From: Trichoplax sp. H2
Lineage: Eukaryota; Placozoa; Uniplacotomia; Trichoplacea
Direction of reading: 5' to 3'
DNA: 36,669 nt
Assembly (NCBI GenBank): GCA_003344405.1
Contig: NOWV01000362.1
Location: forward strand, 1-36,669
Translations under genes and position numbers: made by a program
In this document: piece by piece, positions 29,701 through 36,669 of the stretch
Numbering within the stretch: position 1 is the first letter of the stretch
How the letters are laid out: every line of letters begins with the position of its first letter
Notes under the pieces: generated by a model
Told to the model about the DNA's origin: nothing
The model's database searches: none
The model's input: only the letters and a program-made list of their open reading frames with translations

Positions 29701-31834
29701 TATTACTTGTCACAGAGAATATTTAATTCACAAACCCTATCAATCTTATCTGAGCTGAATTTGCCAATAAATTCAATCATTATAATATCCAATTTGGCGG
29801 CCAGAGTAAAATGACGAATACGAATCGAAATTGTACTGCTATAACATAATATCAGAAATTAGAAGAAATCTTACCTTGAGGTGGTGCAACATTCCAGGTC
29901 GACTTGGATCGTATAAATCCGCAGAGATTTTTAGATGCACATGAAAAATTTCCAGTCTGTTCAGGTTGAGTTCGATCAAGGATTAGAGTACTACGAATAG
30001 TTTGATTGATAGTCTCAATAGTAGTATAATTTGATTTGGGTATAAAGTTTTCGATTCTGCCATGATAAGATCTTATCCAAGTGATTGTCGGTCTTGGGTT
30101 TCCACTCGCTATACATTGAAGTCCTACTTTTGGAGAGTTATCTTGCAGTGAGCTATTAACTATACCATTATTAACACATTCTAAATTCAATATAGAAATT
30201 AGAAAAAAAATGCTAGGATTAAACTAAGGCTACCATAAGTATAAATCATTGATAAACTTTAACATTTTATTTTACAATAGCTGATAATGCAACAGATATT
30301 CAACGGTATTGGTCGGAGCTAGTAACAAATTAATAGCACGTTTCTAGTTTTGAAATTGAACAATCATTCTTAATATTACCTCGAGCTTCTAAATCGACAA
30401 ATGATTGACTTGACAATATACATCCACAGTTGTGACCAGCAAATAAAAAACTGTAATTGCCTAAATCGTTGCTAGTTAGATTTTTAAGTACCAAAGTAAA
30501 GTCATAAATACAGCAATCATCTCTCCTAGGACAGTCTTTTCGAGTAATGACTACACTGTTATCATTATCTGCAACAACATTATTTCGAAGAAAGCAGCAT
30601 TCAGCGTTAGCCACGCAGTCACCAATCCTGCAACCTGCTGTATTAAATTTCACTCTAAATGTAAGATTGTATGGAAAATTAAAATATCCAAATTGTTGAG
30701 ACTTCGAGGGTAATACTTGGCACGGGCTATCTTCAACTTAATCAGTCATAAAAAAGGAAAACAAAAATAACTCTACGTTAATAAGTCTAAGTCAATTTCT
30801 TGCCATAAAAAAGCTTTAAAATGATAATCATTAATTATTATAGAGTGTAAAATAATACAATTGATCAATTCGACGCTGAAACTATTTTAAACTAAGAATA
30901 AAATAACAATTAAACGATTAATTAATTAATTATCGACATGAGCCAGATCGATTAACTCATTACATGATTTAACACTATGGTAATAATTATTTAATTACTT
31001 AACAAACAACCACAGTATTTGATAAAACTGCCGTATAATCGGTGTTTAGAGCAGAGTTCATTTAGACTAGAACTGAATTATTAGCTAAAGAATTGATATC
31101 CAAGGAGAAATGACAGAAATAAAATAGTTTATCGTTTTCTACGACTAAAATATTATAGATAAATCAACGTAGAATCAACTCTAAACTATCTCAAAGGTGT
31201 CAGCTGACGAGCTGATCTCGCTATACGAGAATAAATCAGGATGAATTGTTTCATAATTTATCGTGCCGTAAAATTGTATAATCGATCGTTTAATAATAAG
31301 AACTTGATATAAGTGATAAAATAGATGAAAATCTAGGAGAAGTAAGCAATTGCATTTCGATCTGGATAGTTGAAATATTCTTGAAAGAGATGATATTAAA
31401 ATTAAACTAGATAAAACATGAATTAAATTTATGATACTTACCAACAAAAGGAAAGTCTGGCATCTTACAACGTGCTAAAAAAGTTAAATTATAAAAGCTT
31501 TCAGTTATTTTCTACCGAAATATAGGATGCTAGATACCGTCTATTAAAAGTCCTCACAATGAAGTAAAAACTAAAAAGATTGAAAACTATGGATATGTGA
31601 TCAAATGTAATCTGAAATTCAAAGGTGAGTAATGAAGGAGCAAATAGAACTATGACATAATTGTAGATGTCCTTAACATCAAGTCTGGATAAAAAATTGA
31701 TATTGTAGCAGTCATGTCTTTAATAACCTACGCGGTAAACTATTCTCTTTCTTCAGAGAAAAGTCATCACTCCCAACACAATAAAGAGCTAAATTGAAAA
31801 GTAAAATCCATGAAATGATCGAATTTTCCGCCAT
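26508..31834 (-). CDS. Receptor E: Ig-TIR-like receptor, 3' end in assembly gap
   Basis: Exons: signal 31834-31732, small exon 31474-31442, Ig1 30730-30380, Ig2 30180-29875, membrane 27073-26927, TIR 26774-26508 (cut by the gap). All exons are open with phase-1 GT-AG introns. It is a close paralogue of D in a duplicated unit of about 6 kb: signal exons 6583 bases apart, TIR exon starts 5898 apart. The 3' modules are nearly identical to D and F. The ectodomain is clearly different, most of all in the cysteine-rich insert of Ig1. Function as for receptor D. Whether it is intact at the C-terminus cannot be seen. Confidence 0.8.
26927..27073 (-). CDS. Receptor E exon 5: transmembrane segment
   Basis: The 147-base exon, TACGATAG acceptor and CGT-C|GTGAGT donor, reads (V)DKPSN, LPIALLGLFTAAIVFLAVIS, then RSVYRITIVRRKKELVRQ. 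Two codons shorter than D in the hydrophobic core; the cytoplasmic basic part is the same except R to I. Confidence 0.8.
28720..29750. repeat. 80 bp-unit tandem repeat block of receptor E, interrupted
   Basis: Same unit family as 22490-23145: TTAAAAGCCGATTCTATTTT, ACTTACAAGC, GTCTAATTTATGCTGGATTA, GTTGATTATC. Units lie at about 28730-28887 and 29204-29750; between them is the insertion 28888-29203. Confidence 0.75.
28888..29203. mobile_element. 316 bp insertion flanked by AAAGC direct repeats
   Basis: The D copy reads straight through GAAAGCCGATTCTATTCTAA. The E copy has AAAAGC, then 316 extra bases, then GAAAGCTTATTGTATTCTAA. The insert begins TGTAACGAAACT, ends GATTTTATCACG and contains AATAAA and TTTTCTACAA. 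A 5 bp target duplication and a TG start fit a solo LTR, but the 3' end is not CA and no inverted termini are seen, so the class is open. Confidence 0.55.
29875..30180 (-). CDS. Receptor E exon 4: I-set Ig domain 2
   Basis: The 306-base exon (102 codons), acceptor GAATTTAG, donor CAA-G|GTAAGA, reads (E)CVNNGIVNSSLQD, GLQCIASGNPRPTITWIRSY, TLILDRTQPEQTGNFSC and KNLCGFIRSKS. B-strand Cys, core Trp and F-strand Cys are all present. Compared with D the framework is kept, while the loop after the core Trp (HGRIENFIPKSNYTT) is largely different. Confidence 0.85.
30380..30730 (-). CDS. Receptor E exon 3: atypical Ig-like domain 1
   Basis: The 351-base exon (117 codons) starts GAAG|AT-AGC-CCG-TGC and ends CGA-G|GTAATA. 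It reads (D)SPCQVLPSKSQQFGYFN, PYNLTFRVKFN, a cysteine-rich stretch TAGCRIGDCVANAEC, CFLRNNVVADNDN, then FTLVLKNLTSNDLGNYSF and HNCGC. The stretch after RVKF has two more cysteines than D and almost no shared residues, while both flanks are conserved. Confidence 0.8.
31070..31330. repeat. Degenerate two-unit repeat in receptor E exon 2-3 intron
   Basis: TTAGCTAAAGAATTGATATC near 31081 and TCAGCTGACGAGCTGATCTC near 31199 begin related stretches, equivalent to 24480-24720 in D. A minus-strand open stretch over this region (31181-31447) starts at TTG and is intronic, so it is not called. Confidence 0.55.
31442..31474 (-). CDS. Receptor E exon 2: small R-C-K-M-P exon
   Basis: The 33-base exon lies between CTTTTTTAG and GTT-G|GTAAGT, phase 1, reading xRCKMPDFPFV. 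Same length and frame as D exon 2 with changes after R-C-K. Confidence 0.8.
31732..31834 (-). CDS. Receptor E exon 1: signal peptide
   Basis: The ATG opens MAENSIISWILLFNLALYCV, then KKENSLP and donor C|GTAGGT in phase 1; 34 codons plus one base. N-terminal half nearly identical to D; the mature N-terminus after the cleavage region is more different. Confidence 0.85.
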
Positions 31835-32180
31835 CTAACGATTTATTTTTGGGTGATTGGGTAAATATCCAAAGTAGCTTTCCTAGAAATCTGATTTATG
31901 AATGCGATGAGATAATAATCGAATTTTTATATATTACAGTATAGGATGGCTCGCCTAGTCTAATGCTATAGAAAAAAGACTCAGTAGGGAAAATTAAGTA
32001 AACATACGTGGGGAGCAGAAATATATACGAGCAATATCAATCTTGTTTTAATAAAAGCGTCTCACAAGAACTATCTTAGTCGAATTATATTTTCTAAAAG
32101 GCTTTTATTACAAGATTTTAGGAATAGTAGAGCAATAATTAATGACAAGAATCTTGTCTAAAATCTAAAAGTATTACAAA

Positions 32181-32626
32181 AACCTAGTCTAAAATCTAAA
32201 GTATTCCGAGCTCAAAGTGAAGTGAAGTCTCTTCTCCTCTGTGAGCTCATCTCTGTAGTTCTTATAAATATTTCGTTAAATCCTTTTATGACAACTTGAT
32301 TAATCTAAAATCAGATATGAGTCATCGAACAAAATACTTTTCTCTATCCGTAGAATCAAATATGGGTGCACCACAACACTTGTATATAAAAGTCTACTAG
32401 ATGATATCATGCTATTTAGAAGACGAAACCCAGAGATATTCTAGTAGGAATTAGAAAGTTTATTTGTAGATAGTTGATTTCATCAATCAATCATGTCGTA
32501 TAAAACTTATATAAATAAGAATCTGTTTAATCGTTTATTACTCATCTTAAGCAAAACCAAACTATAAAGTGTAACCGAAGGCTATAGACCATCCTAAGTA
32601 TAGAAAAGGGAACAAACCCGCTTACA
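32181..32626. repeat. Duplicated block, left copy (446 bp)
   Basis: Matches 32647-33350 from its first to its last base: begins AACCTAGTCTAAAATC and ends AACAAACCCGCTTACA at the N gap. By eye there are three substitutions and a 3-base indel besides the 255 bp insertion in the right copy. Confidence 0.9.
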
Positions 32627-32646
32627 NNNNNNNNNNNNNNNNNNNN
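32627..32646. other. Assembly gap (20 N) between two copies of one block
   Basis: A second placeholder of 20 N. Sequence on its left ends with the last bases of the repeated block and sequence on its right begins with the first. That is the pattern expected when two allelic contig ends failed to merge. Confidence 0.9.
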
Positions 32647-33350
32647 AACCTAGTCTAAAATCTAAAGTATTCCGAGCTCAAAGTGAAGTGAAGTCTCTTC
32701 TCCTCTGTGAGCTCATCCCTGTAGTTCTTATAAATATTTCGTTAAATCCATTTATGACAACTTGATTAATCTAAAATCAGATATGAGTCATCAAACAAAA
32801 TACTTTTCTCTAATAGTACATTATTATTTTCTACAATCTAAATCATTCTACTTAAGATGTTATTACTCTTCCATGAACGTCTAGGCCCTTTCTTCGAAGG
32901 GCATCTTAACAACTACAGTGTTTCTAGCTACATAAATCTTATACCATAATTAGTCAACTGGCTACTATTAGTAATCAACAATTTCTAATATAGTAGTTAG
33001 CAATCATCTAATATTAGCTTCACGGTAATATCTATTCAAAGCAACCTAATTATATCAAATATAGCTATCCGTAGAATCAAATATGGGTGCACCACAACAC
33101 TTGTATATAAAAGTCTACTAGATGATATCATGCTATTTAGAAGAAGACGAAACCCAGAGATATTCTAGTAGGAATTAGAAAGTTTATTTGTAGATAGTTG
33201 ATTTCATCAATCAATCATGTCGTATAAAACTTATATAAATAAGAATCTGTTTAATCGTTTATTACTCATCTTAAGCAAAACCAAACTATAAAGTGTAACC
33301 GAAGGCTATAGACCATCCTAAGTATAGAAAAGGGAACAAACCCGCTTACA
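32647..33350. repeat. Duplicated block, right copy with insertion (704 bp)
   Basis: Same block as 32181-32626 plus 258 bases: a 252 bp insert with its 3 bp direct repeat and one extra AGA. Probably the other allele of the same locus rather than a true tandem duplication. Confidence 0.85.
32813..33064. mobile_element. 252 bp polymorphic insertion with CTA direct repeat
   Basis: Present in the right copy and absent in the left, where TTTTCTCTATCCGTAG is uninterrupted. The insert is flanked by CTA (32810-32812, 33065-33067). It contains TTTTCTACAATC and a GCCCTT/AAGGGC hairpin near 32890. No inverted termini or coding capacity, so a non-autonomous element of unknown class. Confidence 0.65.
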
Positions 33351-35139
33351 CGTATCACACTAAAAACAACTTCTTTCTTTCTTTTTATTATATTATCTAT
33401 TGAATTTCTCAATTTATTATTGATTTCAGGTATTATAAAATCTAATCACAGACAAGTAAAGTAGAAGATACTGGAGTGCACAGGATAGTCTTGCATTTGA
33501 CTATTTTATTAGACTACTTTATTTATTAAGTATCAAAACTGAAATGACAATAATATTAATTTAAAATGGCTAGCCTATATTGATTAATAAATAGATTCTG
33601 TTATTCTTACTAAAAATATTCTGTTAATCTAAAAATTTTAACGAAGTTGCAAAATTTCCTCGGACAGTTTCGTCTGTTATACATACCAGTGTGTACTTAT
33701 GTATTTCAAAAAGAATCTCAGTTACCTTTGTAGTTAAATAGTGACTTTTCAGTTAACAAAAAATCTCCTTTGACTCGATTAGTTACTGGATTAGGGCCCA
33801 AATGATAATTTAATGGAATTTCCTCACTGTTATTTTTTGGCAGTAACTTAACATGAAGTCAAAACAAGATAAAACGAAAATAACATAGACGATTTTATTG
33901 CATTATGATATAAAAATTTGACTAAAATAATTCGAGCATAATTCTAAGATTACCTAATCTAATCAATTCGATTGCATCAAATTATACAATCATCAATACG
34001 AGCAGTAAGAATTTGATACGTATGAAATTTAATGCCAATCTTGCAAAGCAAGTATTTTATCACCATACCCGTTAAACTATTGCTATATTAAATACAGTCG
34101 GTATAATTTCTATCAACACTAGCTTAATTAACAATAATAATAATTAAACTAGCTTTAAGTATCTAGATTTACGTTCTAATATAGACAGGATGCTCTTATG
34201 CTATCTAAAAGACTGTAGCACGCTGTCACAAACCAGCTTCGTGACAAGGGTAACGTAAAATAAATCTCTAAATTACTATAGTCTCCGGGATTCAGTATCC
34301 CTACTCACAAGAATTTAGAAGCCTTTGATTCTACGCTAAACTCAACTAGACAATTGAGAACTACTTTATTCAACTATCTGGCGAGCTTATATACCCTTCT
34401 ACAGCAGCTAATATTCATGAGTCATCTTATAAAAATACTTAGGTGAGAATATCTACTAACTAATTTTTCACAGTCGGACTATAATATGTCCATTCACAGA
34501 ATCATTTCAGTGCACATTACAGCACAGCATTAAATTTACTGTAACACATTTACAATTAGAGTAATTTCTATTGTAAGTAACCAGTTGTAATATATTATCA
34601 CTATATATTAACCAAATTTAGATAGCTATTTCTTCACGGTAGTTCGTGCCGTGACACACGCTCATTATCATCCTTACTATTAACATTTTTATGACGGTCA
34701 TTGATATCGTTGTTGTTAGTGCTAGGAGACATTAGAAACATATATAGGGTTGGCGCTACACAATAACTTATGTATCATTGCTCGAATGTGAATTGAAATG
34801 ATACCCTATATCTGTGCGTAGATATTCGAAAGTTTCTGCTTTATCCTCTTCACTTATGATACTTCAATTATGTTATACGACAATATAAATCGAAATATCA
34901 TATGCGCAAAATGTGATATTTTCGTAAGTGTTGTAATATATTGACTGTAAAAATCGTGAATAGCCTATCCACTTTAATTTATTGACAAATTGATTTTAAA
35001 ATAATAATATCGTCAGCAAAATATTGTATACTCGCTTAAAGGTGCCAAAGTCATGCGTATGAAAATTTAATACAACGCGTACTTGAGTTGTTGCTTTATT
35101 TTCGCTGCTGATTTACGATCTCATGTTGTATAATGTAAT

Positions 35140-35192
35140 CAAACAAGATTATAGCCATATGAGACTGGTCTACAATTCTAAAATTATCATTA
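35140..35192 (-). pseudogene. Possible remnant of a receptor 3' end
   Basis: TAATGTAATCAAACAAGATT with CATATGAGACTGGTCTA matches the 3' end and flank of receptor C (12527-12570: TAATGTACTTAAACAAAATT, CATATGAGATTCGTCTA) at most positions. In C this covers the last codons (DESHML, stop). No TIR sequence is visible upstream, so it is at most a short relic. Confidence 0.4.
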
Positions 35193-35907
35193 GGAGTAGG
35201 CAGTGTATTAGTATAACTACTCTCCCAAATGTTCTGATACAAAATTTCTTACAATATAGTTTTGCTAATGCGTCACAAAACTTATTACCTTGAAGTTAAG
35301 ATGTACGACAAGAAAGCATGATCTCTTATAGTTTATATTGCTGTCACGGTAATAACTACTTTAAAGAATCAGATAACTGAATTTAGCCAATTCAATATTT
35401 CTACAGGTTGATTATAATAAATTATTTGCAATAGGAATCTGTAGTTGTAATTTGTTGCAGTAAATTATGTGTCGTAATATACGAGTAGGTAAGAATTCTT
35501 ACGTAGAAATTACCATTAATTGATTTTAGAACTGCTAGTTGTGACTGCAATCCTGATGATAACCGTTTATGATTATAGTTTATGCTGTAAGTAATTCTGT
35601 AAATAAACATTCTGCAGTCCAATTATCTAGAATTAGTCAATAGATATCCATAGTTCGATATATTAATCTATTGATTTGGTTGCCAAATATGATTAGAATA
35701 GTACAATGATTCATCTAAATTAACTGTTGCCATAGAGTAATTAATACTAACTAGATTACGGAGACCTTAGAAATTTAGAGATTGACATTAATGTAACCTT
35801 TGTTACCAAGTTGTTTGATGATAATTACATATTAGTATTGTCTAAATTTTTTAACTCTTAACCTTATGAAAGTTGTTACACAGTAATTGTGCCATTATGA
35901 CTTCTTT

Positions 35908-36437
35908 TTAATAATGATGGTCACGGGACTGTAGCAGTGGAGATTCATCATCATCATCTCCAAGAAAATAAACAGATTCGCCATCATCATAAGCAGTTCT
36001 GTCGAATTGTGCTGAGTCGGTGAAAGTTTGTAAAGTTTCCTCTAATCTTTCATGAAATTCAATTTGTAAATTTACATTCATGTCATCAGTCCATTCTAGA
36101 TATTCGATTTCATCCAGTAGATAAGAAAAATTTTGAGGACGATTCACAGAAATTGCTATGATTGCTCTCTCATCAATAATACACTTATTGATAATACTAC
36201 GCAAATAATGATTGAAATTGTGACTATCGGATCGAGTGACATTGTCGTCCATAAGTATTAATATTATCAAGTTAAAGTATTGAATCTTTTCATAATAGAC
36301 TTCTAGTTCGTATGTCTTTCCATTAATATTATTGATTTCCCACATCCGACCGTCGAATGAGATATCCTGTAAGGAATTATCGACTAACTCGGTGACTGGA
36401 CTTGGAATCGGGCCGTGACATGCAATTAGAATATTTT
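35908..36437 (-). CDS. Receptor F exon 6: TIR-like domain and full tail
   Basis: Same reading as D exon 6 from (x)NILIACHGP to EFHERLEETL. It then diverges into a tail about 16 residues longer, with YDDGESVYFLGDDDDESPLL and a TAA at 35908-35910. GESVYF and the aspartate run are absent from D. This is the reference for the native tail of the subgroup. Confidence 0.85.
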
Positions 36438-36669
36438 CTAAAATATCAGAAAAAGAAAATTAAATCATTAATAGTTTCATTGAAAGCGATTAATACCGCT
36501 ACTCTTCTATTTCAAGATTAATTATATTTTAATATTAAGTAATCTAATATTCTAAGGCTACATACATTAATCATTGATTAAATACTCACGACGACTAGGA
36601 GTAACTTGACGGACTAATTCTTTCTTTCTTCTTACGATAGTTATTCTATAAACCGATCTGCTAATGACT
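35908..36669 (-). CDS. Receptor F: Ig-TIR-like receptor, partial at window edge
   Basis: The TIR exon (36437-35908) and the 3' part of the membrane exon (36590 to the edge) are present; the rest lies beyond the window. The open exon and phase-1 GT-AG intron match D and E. From about 36035 to 36590 it aligns with D without indels and with about one difference by eye. The tail is longer than D: QTFTDSAQFDRTAYDDGES and on to DDDDESPLLQSRDHHY. The tail is acidic with a DESPLL acidic-dileucine signal. The membrane exon fragment shares a base with E rather than D (GTTATT), so the 3' module is mosaic. Confidence 0.85.
36590..36669 (-). CDS. Receptor F exon 5: transmembrane segment (partial)
   Basis: Only the cytoplasmic side is in the window, read toward the donor CGT-C|GTGAGT: SRSVYRITIVRRKKELVRQ. 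The hydrophobic core is beyond the edge. The residue I in YRITI is as in E, not D (YRRTI). Confidence 0.75.

Larger units (their letters stand above)
27074..29874. other. Receptor E intron between Ig2 and membrane exons
   Basis: About 2.8 kb, longer than in D mainly because of inserted and repeated sequence. 27074-27180 is nearly identical to D. A 32 bp tandem duplication with the word TAATTTATTTATTCAGAGTG lies at about 28209-28272. The 80 bp repeat block and a 316 bp insertion are listed separately. Confidence 0.6.
31835..35907. other. Region between receptor F 3' end and receptor E 5' end
   Basis: About 4 kb with no recognised exon. 31835-33480 is homologous to the upstream region of D and includes a duplicated block around the second N gap. 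34200-34500 has CTAC-rich composition and a TGTCAC/GTGACA inverted repeat, possibly an old element. 35140-35190 resembles the 3' end of receptor C. A minus-strand open stretch at 35422-35622 has no domain. Confidence 0.5.

Noticed and set aside
31181-31447. Minus-strand 88-codon hydrophobic open stretch
   Set aside because: Lies between exons 2 and 3 of receptor E over a degenerate repeat and begins at TTG; the D counterpart is not open.
1-36669. tRNA, rRNA, CRISPR, bacterial operon or viral genes
   Set aside because: Looked for tRNA arms, spaced repeats and retroviral/transposase motifs; none recognised. The spliced exon structure excludes a prokaryotic source.

Overview
This is an AT-rich animal genomic window (two runs of 20 N) with large introns and one gene family, all on the minus strand. 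Exons were found by reading conserved open segments bounded by AG acceptors and GT (once GC) donors. The family is an Ig-ectodomain receptor with one membrane segment and a divergent TIR-like cytoplasmic domain, the plan of the IL-1 receptor/Ig-TIR class. Spliceosomal introns, I-set Ig motifs and TIR box-3-like motifs point to a metazoan. Ig-TIR receptors together with an AT-rich genome fit an early-branching animal (sponge or placozoan best), but the sequence does not settle the species.

Layout, left to right (transcription runs right to left): receptor A, apparently intact, 614-4849; receptor B, signal/Ig1/Ig2 exons only, 5598-8187; about 4.4 kb of intergenic sequence; receptor C, a full exon set with several disabling changes, 12542-18868; receptor D, complete, 20395-25251; receptor E, complete except that its TIR exon runs into an assembly gap, 26508-31834; about 4 kb of duplicated upstream sequence with a second gap; receptor F, TIR exon and part of the membrane exon, 35908 to the window edge.

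The shared exon plan is: (1) signal peptide, (2) a very small exon reading R-C-[KR]-[LMI]-x, (3) an atypical cysteine-rich Ig1, (4) a canonical I-set Ig2, (5) membrane segment, (6) TIR-like domain plus an acidic tail. Every intron I could place is phase 1, so each internal exon is a shufflable multiple-of-three module. D, E and F are nearly identical over the TIR exon, the TIR-TM intron and the TM exon, while the Ig exons of D and E have diverged strongly. This looks like homogenised signalling modules joined to diversifying ectodomains. A and B form a second, older subgroup. C is a pseudogene and B is damaged or TIR-less, so the locus looks like a birth-and-death receptor array.

The introns and spacers are full of degenerate tandem repeats (8 to about 250 bp units), several insertion-like segments (one LTR-like, one 316 bp with a 5 bp direct repeat, one 252 bp polymorphic) and a few hairpins. 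No tRNA, rRNA, CRISPR or plus-strand protein gene was recognised. All identities and lengths are by eye; no search or gene predictor was run.
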